The translations under genes and the position numbers were made by a program. 49,046 bases of DNA from assembly GCA_015061085.1 (NCBI GenBank), contig SUXG01000016.1:1-49046 (forward strand), written 5' to 3'. The number at the start of each line of letters is the position of its first letter. The stretch's first letter is position 1. The notes beneath the pieces are model-generated. The model searched no databases. It was not told the origin of the DNA and worked only from the letters and a program-made list of their open reading frames with translations. Of this stretch, positions 26,937 through 35,858 are shown piece by piece. Origin of the DNA: Bacteroidales bacterium. Its GTDB lineage: Bacteria; Bacteroidota; Bacteroidia; Bacteroidales; Muribaculaceae.

Positions 26937-28745
26937 ATGAAACAGAATTTACTGCTAACTTTAACCTTGATGCTATGTTGCATTTTCAGTTCTAATGCAC
27001 AAGTTTCCTCAATGAGACTCGGATATTGCAATGGAGAAGTTGCATCAAAAGGCCAAATCGGCATTTCCGGAGAGAACACAATAGAGGCAGCAATATTCCT
27101 CACTCAATCACAACTCAGTATTCACAACGGAAATCAGATTGAATCAATCAAAGCCGGATTAGCCACAAAATTAAATCTTACATCCCTAACGGTATGGGTA
27201 CGTTCTGAACTTAACGGAGAAAACCTCGCAGAAGGGACTGCCGAATCAATTAAGAAGGGGTGGAATGATATTTTCTTAACTTCACCCTATACCATAACCG
27301 GTGAAAAAGGGCTCTATATTGGCTACACCTTCACTCAAAAAGGTTCTGCTTATGGTATCTCCACTGTAGGTTCTTATGTAGAAAATGGTCTTTTCATTAA
27401 ACTTGGAAACGATTCAGAATGGGAATCACCCACCGAATATGGAATTGCCAGTATAGAAGCAATGATTATCGGAGAGAACCTTCCAAAATATGATTTATCT
27501 CTTATTTCTGCATCTACAAAAGAGAACTACCCTATTGAAACACCTATGCCTATAAATATTGAAGTACGCAATGTAGCTTCACACACGATTACAGGCTTTG
27601 ATGTTGAGTGTAGAATTGAGGGAATTGACCCTATCATATCTCATGTCGATTGCGATCTTGCATATGATGCAGTCGGGTCATTCGATATTGAAATTACACC
27701 TGCACTTACAGAATTAAAAAATGATGTTGAAATGACAATCTCTTTGATTAATCTTAAAGAGGGTGACGATCAATTGACAGACAACAATAGTCTAAAACTT
27801 AATTTCAACGTAATTAATAAAGAATTCAAACGTAATGTACTAATTGAAGAATTCACTACCGAACTATGTCCTAATTGCCCATACGGAACAAATACGCTTC
27901 ATAGTACATTGGAACTTCTCGAAGAAGAATATCCAGGTAGAGCCAACACTATTTGCCACCATTCGGGCTATTATACAGATTGGTTGACAATAGGAGCATC
28001 TGAAGATCTTCTTTGGCTATTTAATTCAGGAGGAAGCACATATGCACCCGCATTTATGTCTGACCGCACCGGAGTATGGTCAAATCCTGGTACTGCAGAA
28101 AAAATGGCAGACATTTTCCGCAAACGTCTTGACAAACCGGCTTATGTCGGCATTAAAATTGATGCAACTTACGACAGCGAGGAACGCATTTTGACTGTAA
28201 CTGCAACAGGAGAACGCAGTATGGAATTCTGTGAAAATCCTGCTCGAATATCGATCTATCTTGTAGAAAATGACATTAAAGCACGTAATCAAGCCGGAGC
28301 ATCAGCAGGCGACCCTTATATTCACAATCATGTAATGCGTGCTTGTAATGACACATGGGGAAAGACAATCGATTGGACTGAGGATAACACATTCGAATAC
28401 ACTCATGAATTTACAATTAAATCTGCTTGGAACACAAACAACATGGAGATTATCGCATTTGTAAGCGACTATGACAGCACAGATGCAACAAGTTGCGTAG
28501 TAGAAAATTCAGAAATGCGTAAGTTTACTGATTTCTACTATGACAATATAGAATCCATTTCAGACAACAAGATTAATGTTATCACAAACGACAAGACTAT
28601 TGAAATCACAGGTAATTATAAATCTTTCACTGTGTATAACATCAATGGTCAATCAGTCATACCAACTCAACTCCATTCAGGTATATACATCGTTAAAGTA
28701 GTCACTGAAAATTCTATTGAATCTCATAAAGTAATGGTTAAATAA
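26937..28745 (+). CDS. Exported Omp28-like protein with C-terminal sorting tail
   Basis: 602 residues with a signal peptide (about 1-21, ending SNAQ). The first 180 residues form a beta-domain; residues about 185-295 look like a CARDB-type immunoglobulin fold. The Omp28/thioredoxin-like domain follows (about 298-530), marked by VLIEEFTTELCPNCPYGT with the CxxC of CPNC at about 311-314. The final 65 residues (YKSFTVYNINGQSV...LHSGIYIVKVV...) are a typical type IX secretion sorting tail. Omp28 itself is an outer-membrane lipoprotein of Porphyromonas. It probably acts on the surface in binding or redox; the substrate is unknown. Same strand as, and 75 nt from, the 1085-residue gene, with a hairpin between. 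Confidence 0.82.
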   Translation: MKQNLLLTLTLMLCCIFSSNAQVSSMRLGYCNGEVASKGQIGISGENTIEAAIFLTQSQLSIHNGNQIESIKAGLATKLNLTSLTVWVRSELNGENLAEGTAESIKKGWNDIFLTSPYTITGEKGLYIGYTFTQKGSAYGISTVGSYVENGLFIKLGNDSEWESPTEYGIASIEAMIIGENLPKYDLSLISASTKENYPIETPMPINIEVRNVASHTITGFDVECRIEGIDPIISHVDCDLAYDAVGSFDIEITPALTELKNDVEMTISLINLKEGDDQLTDNNSLKLNFNVINKEFKRNVLIEEFTTELCPNCPYGTNTLHSTLELLEEEYPGRANTICHHSGYYTDWLTIGASEDLLWLFNSGGSTYAPAFMSDRTGVWSNPGTAEKMADIFRKRLDKPAYVGIKIDATYDSEERILTVTATGERSMEFCENPARISIYLVENDIKARNQAGASAGDPYIHNHVMRACNDTWGKTIDWTEDNTFEYTHEFTIKSAWNTNNMEIIAFVSDYDSTDATSCVVENSEMRKFTDFYYDNIESISDNKINVITNDKTIEITGNYKSFTVYNINGQSVIPTQLHSGIYIVKVVTENSIESHKVMVK

Positions 28746-28795
28746 TTGTTTGGGTTATAATTATCTTTATCTCTAACTTATCATTAAACTTTAAA

Positions 28796-28831
28796 AGAAT
28801 AGGACACCATGAAAGTGTCCTATTCTATTTT
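28796..28831 (+). terminator. Rho-independent terminator after the Omp28-like gene
   Basis: AGAATAGGACAC (28796-28807) pairs with GTGTCCTATTCT (28815-28826), followed by ATTTT (28827-28831). Confidence 0.85.
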
Positions 28832-28953
28832 CACAACCTTAATTACTTACGTTAAGCAACTATAATATCTAATTAGTCGATATAATTATGCCCCAATATC
28901 TTTAAAATTAATTATTCGTATTAAAACAAAAGAATAAATTTGGATATTTAGCA

Positions 28954-28983
28954 TTGAGCATTGTAATTTTTATTGTATCTTTG
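28954..28983 (+). promoter_or_regulatory. Promoter for pheS-nth
   Basis: TATCTTTG (28976-28983) is a perfect -7 box; TTGA (28954-28957) is a partial -33 box, spaced 18 nt. The leader to ATG 29009 is about 20 nt. Nothing else was seen in the 28832-29008 gap; no T-box or aminoacyl-tRNA attenuator. Confidence 0.6.
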
Positions 28984-29008
28984 TACTTTAAACACAAAAA
29001 ATATCGTT

Positions 29009-30034
29009 ATGATTACAAAAATAAACGCATTAAAAGAGGAAATCAATGCTCTTAGAGCTACTACCACAGAGGAAGTAGAACAATTGCGTATAAAATATTT
29101 AAGCAAGAAAGGTCTGGTATCTTCCTTATTTAATGATTTCCGTAATGTCCCGGTAGAACAAAAGCGTGAAATAGGTCAGTTACTGAATGATCTTAAGAAC
29201 ATCGCTACCGACAAAATAAACTCTTTAAAAGAAGGTCTTGCAGGTCAAGCTGACGCAAAAGCTGCAGAAATTGACCTTACACGCACTGAGACTCCACTCC
29301 CACTTGGAAGCCGTCACCCAATCTCATTAGTTAAGAATGAGATGATTGACATTTTCTCTCGCATGGGGTTCACTATCGCTGAAGGGCCTGAAATCGAAGA
29401 CGATTGGCACGTGTTCTCTTCTCTTAACTTTGCTGCCGACCACCCTGCACGCGATATGCAAGACACTTTCTTCATCATGCGCAATCCTGCCGATGTTCTT
29501 CTACGCACACACACTTCTTCTGTGCAAACTCGTGTCATGGAGAAAACTCAACCACCTATCCGTATCATTTGCCCGGGACGTGTCTATCGTAACGAAGCCA
29601 TTTCAGCACGCGCTCACTGTTTCTTCCACCAAGTAGAAGGTCTTTATATCGACAAGAACGTATCTTTTGCCGACCTCAAGCAAGCACTTTTGTACTTTGC
29701 TCGTCAAATGTTCGGTCCGGAAACAAAGATTCGTCTGCGCCCAAGCTACTTCCCATTCACAGAACCATCCGCTGAAATGGATATTTCATGTAACCTATGT
29801 GGTGGCAAAGGTTGTAGTTTCTGCAAAAACACAGGTTGGGTAGAAATCCTCGGCTGTGGAATGGTAGATCCTAATGTACTCGAAGCTTGTGGCATTGACT
29901 CTAAAGAATATACCGGATATGCCTTTGGTATGGGTATTGAACGTATCACAAATCTCAAGTACTCGGTAAAAGACCTACGAATGTTCAGTGAAAATGATGT
30001 TCGCTTCCTACATCTTTTTGACGCTGCACACTAA
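29009..30034 (+). CDS. pheS: Phenylalanyl-tRNA synthetase alpha subunit
   Basis: 341 residues, normal for PheS. An N-terminal coiled coil (about 1-85) that touches the tRNA is followed by the class II catalytic core: motif 2 RICPGRVYRNEAISARAHC-like loop with FHQVEG, phenylalanine-pocket RPSYFPFTEPSAEMD, and motif 3 GYAFGMGIERI. ATG 29009 follows the promoter by 25 nt; a TTG 12 codons upstream lies inside the promoter box and is rejected. The beta subunit (pheT) is not adjacent, as is usual in Bacteroidota. nth follows by 14 nt. Confidence 0.95.
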   Translation: MITKINALKEEINALRATTTEEVEQLRIKYLSKKGLVSSLFNDFRNVPVEQKREIGQLLNDLKNIATDKINSLKEGLAGQADAKAAEIDLTRTETPLPLGSRHPISLVKNEMIDIFSRMGFTIAEGPEIEDDWHVFSSLNFAADHPARDMQDTFFIMRNPADVLLRTHTSSVQTRVMEKTQPPIRIICPGRVYRNEAISARAHCFFHQVEGLYIDKNVSFADLKQALLYFARQMFGPETKIRLRPSYFPFTEPSAEMDISCNLCGGKGCSFCKNTGWVEILGCGMVDPNVLEACGIDSKEYTGYAFGMGIERITNLKYSVKDLRMFSENDVRFLHLFDAAH

Positions 30035-30048
30035 GCTACACGATTCAC

Positions 30049-30684
30049 ATGACATCACGACAAAGATACGAAGGCATACTCTCTTGGTTTCAAGAGAATA
30101 TGCCTTCACCACAAACAGAGCTTAACTACGACACTCCATTCCACCTACTTCTTGCCGTAATACTATCTGCACAATGCACAGATAAGCGAATCAATATCGT
30201 AACCCCTGCACTATTCGATGCTTATCCGGAACCACGTGACCTTGCTGTCGCATCAGTGGATGAAGTGTTTGAATACATTAAGAGCGTAACATTTCCAAAC
30301 AACAAAGCTCGTCATCTCGTAAACGCAGCTCGCATAATCGTAGATGAATTTGGTGGCGAATTGCCAGCCGACATCGACAAGCTGATGAAATTACCCGGTG
30401 TCGGAAGAAAAACTGCTAACGTGATGTTATCTGTGGTGTGGAACAAGGCAGCAATGGCTGTTGACACCCACGTCTTCAGAGTCAGCAACCGAATAGGTCT
30501 GACTGACAACTCTAAAACGCCTCTTGAAACAGAGAAAACTCTTGTAGCAAATATTCCTGAAAACCTTATCGCACAAGCCCATCATTGGCTGATACTTCAT
30601 GGCAGATACGTCTGCACAGCACGCAAACCTAATTGTTTAGAATGTGGCATACGCCAATTCTGCAAAACATACACCAAACGATAA
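30049..30684 (+). CDS. nth: Endonuclease III
   Basis: 211-residue DNA glycosylase/AP lyase for oxidised pyrimidines. It has the helix-hairpin-helix LPGVGRKTANVMLSV with the catalytic Lys (about residue 119) and the Asp in VDTHVFRVSNRIG. The C-terminal four-cysteine 4Fe-4S loop is C-x6-C-x2-C-x5-C (CTARKPNCLECGIRQFC). Full-length. Probably on one message with pheS. Confidence 0.95.
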   Translation: MTSRQRYEGILSWFQENMPSPQTELNYDTPFHLLLAVILSAQCTDKRINIVTPALFDAYPEPRDLAVASVDEVFEYIKSVTFPNNKARHLVNAARIIVDEFGGELPADIDKLMKLPGVGRKTANVMLSVVWNKAAMAVDTHVFRVSNRIGLTDNSKTPLETEKTLVANIPENLIAQAHHWLILHGRYVCTARKPNCLECGIRQFCKTYTKR

Positions 30685-30774
30685 GTTATAATCGACATAA
30701 ATTAATTCTTCTGATATGCTATCCTTCTCGGTTGGTCGCATACCTACAAACACTATTACTCAAATTCTAACCAT

Positions 30775-30792
30775 TTCCTTCCAAACAAGGAA
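30775..30792. terminator. Small hairpin between convergent nth and the next gene
   Basis: TTCCTT (30775-30780) pairs with AAGGAA (30787-30792), 6-nt loop. A longer imperfect pairing, CTGATATGCTATC (30711-30723) with GATAGCATCAG (30799-30809), encloses it. Weak evidence for a bidirectional terminator. Confidence 0.3.
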
Positions 30793-30805
30793 TAATTAGA
30801 TAGCA

Positions 30806-32104
30806 TCAGTCACGCATGTTTTTTTCTAATTGCTCCTGACGAAATTCTTTCCACTGACGTGTCTGCTTTCGCCTGCCAAGAATATTGCTGATACCCAGGA
30901 TGCCTTTCACTCTGTCGAGTACCTTCTGACCGAAGTTTCGCTCAACTTTGCGACCGGCAAGGCGCTTATCGGGTGTCATCGTTAATCTTATTTTATCATG
31001 ATCTACATTGTTAACTCTATCAATAAGCATCTCAATGGCAGATTGTAATTCGGGAGCCTCTTGTGGTTCTATTATGCAGATGTCGTCAAGATTCAGATTT
31101 CCTTTCTCCCATTTCTTAGCCTCTTTTACCGTGATGTACTCTTTATCAACTACATAGACTTCTGCATAAGTAGATACAAAAAACGGCTCATCATTACGCG
31201 AGAAGCGAAACATTCCCCTGCCTCTGCCGTTTGATTCAATATTGAAAGAGTAACCGGTCAAGTCAATAGGAGCGATAGAATCTGTGACTACATTTCCATA
31301 ATTAAACTTTACTCTGAACTGCTCAAAGTCGAGATTTTCTTTAAAGAACAGAGAGAAATTAGGCACCCACTTTCGACTCGTCGTATCAGCAAGCACATTG
31401 ACATCAAGTGTCAAGCGATCATCGTTTCTCAACCAAATCTCTGTCGGACTGTACTTACCCCGTATTGTATCAACACCTATCCTATTCCTAACAAGCGACT
31501 CAGGGATAGCTGCTGTCGGTATTATTCCCACCCAGTCAGCCCATGAGAAATGATGATTACACTGATCGCTTACGCTATCAAGTCCTGTCGAATCGGTAAA
31601 TCTATAGTAGGAGTTCGACTTCAAAATTCGTGGATTTAGCCAACCTTCAAACTTCAATCTTTTATCCATTGGCAACATATAATCCACCATCTTTTCTCGA
31701 AACAAGAAAACTGTATCGGTATAGGTTGTCAGCATGGAATATTCCCTGACGTAAGCTAATGTATGGAGTATCTTATGTTTGTTTGATCCGACTATCACTT
31801 CCGGTAAATCCACAGTATACTCTTGCAAAAAGACAGTGTCTGAATCTTGATAGTTGACACATTTTTCCTTATAGCCCAAATATCTAATAGTCAGTGGATA
31901 ATCAGACTCTGACAAATGAGGCAACAATCCGTCAACGCTACATACTCCTGCCAACTTTCCATTGCTATTGAAAACAGATGCGTATGGTAATACCTCGCGA
32001 CTAAGTGAGTCAGCAATAATCACATTGCTACGCTTTTGTGCTGGCAGTGTCTGAAAAGAGATCAACAACAAAAATATTATGAGCAGCCTCAACATCTGAA
32101 ACAT
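30806..32104 (-). CDS. Exported protein with carboxypeptidase-regulatory-like N-terminal domain
   Basis: 432 residues with a signal peptide (about 1-22, ending PAQ). Residues about 25-95 resemble the carboxypeptidase-D regulatory (CarboxypepD_reg-like) fold: DSLSREVLPYASV and LTIRYLGYKEK. The rest (about 100-400) is beta-rich and not assigned with confidence; the C-terminal 40 residues are basic. The N-terminal fold occurs in TonB-dependent receptors, but no barrel or plug is seen here. The end is strongly charged (KNMRD). Monocistronic, convergent with nth. Function unknown. Confidence 0.75.
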   Translation of the reverse strand: MFQMLRLLIIFLLLISFQTLPAQKRSNVIIADSLSREVLPYASVFNSNGKLAGVCSVDGLLPHLSESDYPLTIRYLGYKEKCVNYQDSDTVFLQEYTVDLPEVIVGSNKHKILHTLAYVREYSMLTTYTDTVFLFREKMVDYMLPMDKRLKFEGWLNPRILKSNSYYRFTDSTGLDSVSDQCNHHFSWADWVGIIPTAAIPESLVRNRIGVDTIRGKYSPTEIWLRNDDRLTLDVNVLADTTSRKWVPNFSLFFKENLDFEQFRVKFNYGNVVTDSIAPIDLTGYSFNIESNGRGRGMFRFSRNDEPFFVSTYAEVYVVDKEYITVKEAKKWEKGNLNLDDICIIEPQEAPELQSAIEMLIDRVNNVDHDKIRLTMTPDKRLAGRKVERNFGQKVLDRVKGILGISNILGRRKQTRQWKEFRQEQLEKNMRD

Positions 32105-32128
32105 CTATTAGACTTAGATTAGTATCAA

Positions 32129-32136
32129 CAAAATTA
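32129..32136 (-). promoter_or_regulatory. Candidate -7 box for the exported carboxypeptidase-regulatory-like gene
   Basis: TAATTTTG on the minus strand, about 25 nt upstream of the ATG at 32104. The -33 is weak. Confidence 0.4.
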
Positions 32137-32244
32137 AGCAATTATGCTCTATTCTCACCAGATTTTCATTAATTTAACTTCGTTTTAGTAAATTATAACA
32201 CTAATATCGTTCAAACGGATAATTTCAAATTGTAGGTCATGTTT

Positions 32245-32281
32245 ACAAAAAGGCACTGTTCCAAACAAGAAACAATGCCTT
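32245..32281 (-). terminator. Terminator of the efflux operon
   Basis: On the minus strand AAGGCATTGTT (32271-32281) pairs with AACAGTGCCTT (32250-32260, one G-U pair), followed by TTTTTGT. It lies 46 nt after the P-II-like gene. Confidence 0.75.
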
Positions 32282-32326
32282 ATATCAAAGTAATATTATA
32301 TTTTTTTACAATTTTGCAAGTCCTAA

Positions 32327-32620
32327 TCAGATGCTTTGCTCAACGTTCCAAACGAAGGCGCGAAGTCCAAGTTTAGGACGATACTCATCGAGCTCTTTGA
32401 GGCGAGCGAGCAACGAGTCGACACGATGGTCTTCCACCATTGTGATGAGAGCTGAAGCCAACGACGGCCATGCGTGTGTACCATAGTGAGGCTCACCGGT
32501 TTCGCTGCCACGACCTTGAACATTACCAAATGCTGTGAAGCCACGACAGTTGTTGCGATCGAGAATTTCGATGATACGCTCATGATGAGCTTGGTCGTAG
32601 GTTATGAATACTGCTTTCAT
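32327..32620 (-). CDS. Small P-II-like protein at the end of the RND efflux operon
   Basis: 97 residues, predicted ferredoxin-like beta-alpha-beta fold. The start (MKAVFITYDQAHHERIIEIL) is followed by NCRGFTAFGNVQGRG, an acidic GEPHYGTHAW loop, and SALITMVEDHRVDSLLARLKEL; this order resembles P-II/P-II-like and CutA-type trimeric sensors, where the middle loop reaches the regulated partner. It lies 66 nt downstream of the RND gene on the same strand. A gene like this is found after PG0538-0540-type efflux operons in Porphyromonas as I recall. The role is not known; regulating pump activity is inference. Like the RND gene it is richer in GC than the window average. Confidence 0.7.
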   Translation of the reverse strand: MKAVFITYDQAHHERIIEILDRNNCRGFTAFGNVQGRGSETGEPHYGTHAWPSLASALITMVEDHRVDSLLARLKELDEYRPKLGLRAFVWNVEQSI

Positions 32621-32642
32621 TCTTATTGCTTAATTTATCGGT

Positions 32643-32668
32643 TGCACACCCCGCAATCGCAGGGTGCA
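32643..32668 (-). promoter_or_regulatory. Hairpin between the RND gene and the P-II-like gene
   Basis: On the minus strand TGCACCCTGC pairs with GCGGGGTGTGCA, with a 2-nt bulge, one G-U pair and a 4-nt loop. There is no T-run. It may modulate expression of the last gene or protect the RNA end. Confidence 0.35.
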
Positions 32669-32686
32669 TAGCCTTGTAGTGAGTAA

Positions 32687-35600
32687 TTAATCTTCTGATT
32701 GTTTAGTACGTATTTGCTTGCGTGTGCGTTTTACGCCGTTATAGGCGAAGACACAGTAAAGCACCGGTACGAACAAGAGTGTCAAGATAGTCGATACGGT
32801 CAGACCGCCGATCACGGCCGTACCCATCGGACGCCACATTTCTGCACCTTGACCGTCACCGATAGCCATCGGCACCATACCGAGGATAGTGGTCAACGTA
32901 GTCATCACCACAGGACGCAAACGCGACTTACCGGCATCGATTACGGCACGACGGATACTCATGCCACGCTCACGGTTAAGGATAATGTAGTCGATAAGCA
33001 CGATACCGTTCTTAACCACAATACCGATAAGCATGATACCGCCAATCATCGACATGATGTTGAGCGTGTGGCCTGTCATCCACAAGATCAAGAACACACC
33101 CGAGAATGCAAACAACAATGATGTCATGATGATACCCGGATAGGTCAACGATTCAAACTGTGCCGCCATCACGATATAGACGAGGATGATAATGAGCAAT
33201 CCAAGCAACATCAAATCGGCAAACGATTCTTGCTGGTCTTCATAGCTACCTGCCAATGTGATAGAGATACCTGAAGGGAGATCCATCTTGTCGATTTCAG
33301 CTTGTGCTTGAGTCACCACGTCACCCATTGGTACGCCGTCAACGACTGTCGATACCTTCACCACGCGCTCGCGGTCCATACGTTCGATAGTCGGAGGAGT
33401 CAAGCGTTGCACCACTGTGCCGACATCTTTGACACGCACGCCACGACCTTGATTGTTGACGATGACAATGTTTTCGATATCAGAGATTTCGGTGCGGTGC
33501 TCAGGAGCATACATCACCTTGATGTCGTATTCCTCACCATCTTCGCGGTAGTAAGATGCCACAGAGCCGTTGATGCGATTACGCAAGAAGTAGGCTGCAG
33601 TCTGGAGATTCAAGCCGTTGAGAGCCAACTTTTCGCGGTCGAAGTCAACTTGGTATTCAGGTTGATAATCCGAGCGAGAGATAGTGATGTCGGCCGTACC
33701 CTTGATATTACGCAACACTCTGCTCAACTGACGAGCCACCGAGTCGGTCTCTTCAAAGTCGTAGCCATAGATTTCGAAGTCGATCACCGACTGTCCACCC
33801 ATGCCTGAGCCACGACCACCACCGATGTTAACCTCTCTCTTCTTCAACTCCGGTATCTGCTCCAAGTCAGCACGCATACCGTCGGCAATCTCGAAGATGC
33901 GACGATCACGCTGATCGATGTCAACCAACGAAATATTCATACTGACAATGTGAGGACCATTGTCGGAGAGTGAAGCGAATGCGTTGTCGGAACTTGCCGA
34001 GCCTTGTGTATAGTTCAACACCTTGATTTCAGGATATTTCGCACGCCACAATGAGTCGATGTAAGATGTCACCTTGCGTGTCTCTTCGATGCGTGTACCC
34101 ACCGGCATTTCGAGTTTCACACCCAGACGTCCGTTGTCTTGCGATGGGAAGAACTCTGTGCCGACAAACTTCATCAAGAAGACTGATGCGACAAAGAAGC
34201 CCATACATGCAATGATGGTCACTGTCTTATTGGCCACCACCTTTTCCAACAACTTACCATAGCCTTCGTCAAACTTGTCGAGTGCTCGCTCGATAGGACC
34301 GTAGAATTTCAAGAACATCTTGCCCTTGGTGCGTTGCAATCTCAACCATTGGCTACAAAGCATCGGAGTCAAAGTCAACGCACAAGTAGTCGAGATGACC
34401 ATCATGATTGTCACCATCCAGCCGAGCTGCTTGAACAAGACACCGGTCATACCGGTCACCATTGTCAATGGGAAGAACACCGCAATCAATGTCAACGTAG
34501 AAGCGATTACGGAGATAGCCACCTCATTGGTGCCATGCACTGCCGCTTGCTTAGGGTCCGAACCACGCTCGATGTGGGTAGTGACGTTTTCAAGCACCAC
34601 AATAGCATCGTCAACCACCATACCAATCGAAATCGACAATGCCGAGAGCGAAATGATATTCAGAGTGTTGCCCGTAGCATATAGATAGATGAACGATGCA
34701 ATCAACGAGATAGGGATTGTGATGACGATAATCATCGTAGCTCTCCATCGACCCAAGAATGCAAAGACGACAATCATCACAAACAACAACGCATACATCA
34801 CTGTCTCTACAAGCGACGCAATTGTGTTCTTGATATTGTCAGATGTGTCTTGAATCACACCGAGCTTAACATCTGAAGGGAGGCTCTTCTGAATGCGTGG
34901 GAGCATCTCCTTCACCTTGTCGGAAATCTGCACTGAGTTGGCACCCGACTGCTTCTGAATGATTACCATCGCACCGAGCTTACCATTGTTGTAGGTCTCT
35001 TGCGAACGTTCTTCCAACGAGTCATCTACGCGTGCCACATCCTTGAGGTAGATAATCTTGCCGTTGAACGAGCCGACAGGGATATTTTCCATCTGACGTG
35101 CCTCTTCAAACTCACCTTGCACACGAAGTGCGTATGTGTTTGAGCCGACATCAAACGAACCACCCGGCATATCCATATTTTCGGCAGCTATCACATTGGA
35201 GATAGCCTCAACGGTCAAGTTGTAAGCTTCCAATCGGTTAGGGTCACAATAAATGTGTATCTCACGTTTTGGTGCACCCGACACCGACACCGAACCTACT
35301 CCGTCAATACGCGCCAACGGGTTGACCACATTGTCGTCGAGAATCTTGTAAAGACCTGCCATACTTTCCTTGGCTTCCACCGAGAGAAGGCAGATAGGAA
35401 TCATATCGGTCGAGAACTTGAAGATGATAGGATTCATAATGCCGTCAGGCAGTGATGATTCCACCATATCAAGTTTATCGCGCACATCATTGGTCATCAC
35501 ATCGATGTCATAACCGAATTCAAACTCAAGCGTAATCACCGATGTATTCTCACGCGAATTTGATGAGATGTGCTTAAGGTGCTCCACCGAGTTGAGGGTG

Positions 35601-35806
35601 TTTTCCAATGGCTTGGTCACATTCTGCTCGATGTCTTCAGCACTTGCTCCCGGATACATGGTGATGACCATGATAGTATTGGTCTCGATATCCGGAAGAA
35701 GGTCAATCGGTAGTTTTACCAGCGAGAAAAGACCCATAATCACGACAGCCACAAAGCAGAGGGTTGTCATAATCGGTCGTTTCACCGCCGCTCCATACAA
35801 ACTCAT
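32687..35806 (-). CDS. RND efflux pump inner-membrane transporter (HAE1/AcrB type)
   Basis: 1039 residues, standard for AcrB-type pumps that use proton flow to push drugs, detergents or lipids out through the outer membrane. Twelve membrane helices and two large periplasmic loops are seen. Helix 4 carries the proton-relay Asp pair in IGMVVDDAIVVLENV; the partner Lys is in helix 10 (MLIGIVVKNGIVLIDYI). The opening MSLYGAAVKRPIMTTL and LPIDLLPDIE are typical. It lies 52 nt after the MFP gene. GC is high, above 50%, compared with about 40% in tolC and tetR upstream. Confidence 0.95.
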   Translation of the reverse strand: MSLYGAAVKRPIMTTLCFVAVVIMGLFSLVKLPIDLLPDIETNTIMVITMYPGASAEDIEQNVTKPLENTLNSVEHLKHISSNSRENTSVITLEFEFGYDIDVMTNDVRDKLDMVESSLPDGIMNPIIFKFSTDMIPICLLSVEAKESMAGLYKILDDNVVNPLARIDGVGSVSVSGAPKREIHIYCDPNRLEAYNLTVEAISNVIAAENMDMPGGSFDVGSNTYALRVQGEFEEARQMENIPVGSFNGKIIYLKDVARVDDSLEERSQETYNNGKLGAMVIIQKQSGANSVQISDKVKEMLPRIQKSLPSDVKLGVIQDTSDNIKNTIASLVETVMYALLFVMIVVFAFLGRWRATMIIVITIPISLIASFIYLYATGNTLNIISLSALSISIGMVVDDAIVVLENVTTHIERGSDPKQAAVHGTNEVAISVIASTLTLIAVFFPLTMVTGMTGVLFKQLGWMVTIMMVISTTCALTLTPMLCSQWLRLQRTKGKMFLKFYGPIERALDKFDEGYGKLLEKVVANKTVTIIACMGFFVASVFLMKFVGTEFFPSQDNGRLGVKLEMPVGTRIEETRKVTSYIDSLWRAKYPEIKVLNYTQGSASSDNAFASLSDNGPHIVSMNISLVDIDQRDRRIFEIADGMRADLEQIPELKKREVNIGGGRGSGMGGQSVIDFEIYGYDFEETDSVARQLSRVLRNIKGTADITISRSDYQPEYQVDFDREKLALNGLNLQTAAYFLRNRINGSVASYYREDGEEYDIKVMYAPEHRTEISDIENIVIVNNQGRGVRVKDVGTVVQRLTPPTIERMDRERVVKVSTVVDGVPMGDVVTQAQAEIDKMDLPSGISITLAGSYEDQQESFADLMLLGLLIIILVYIVMAAQFESLTYPGIIMTSLLFAFSGVFLILWMTGHTLNIMSMIGGIMLIGIVVKNGIVLIDYIILNRERGMSIRRAVIDAGKSRLRPVVMTTLTTILGMVPMAIGDGQGAEMWRPMGTAVIGGLTVSTILTLLFVPVLYCVFAYNGVKRTRKQIRTKQSED

Positions 35807-35858
35807 ATTTTTCTTCTTATTAAATTCTTACTATTGTTTCTACTCTCTAACTTGGGGA

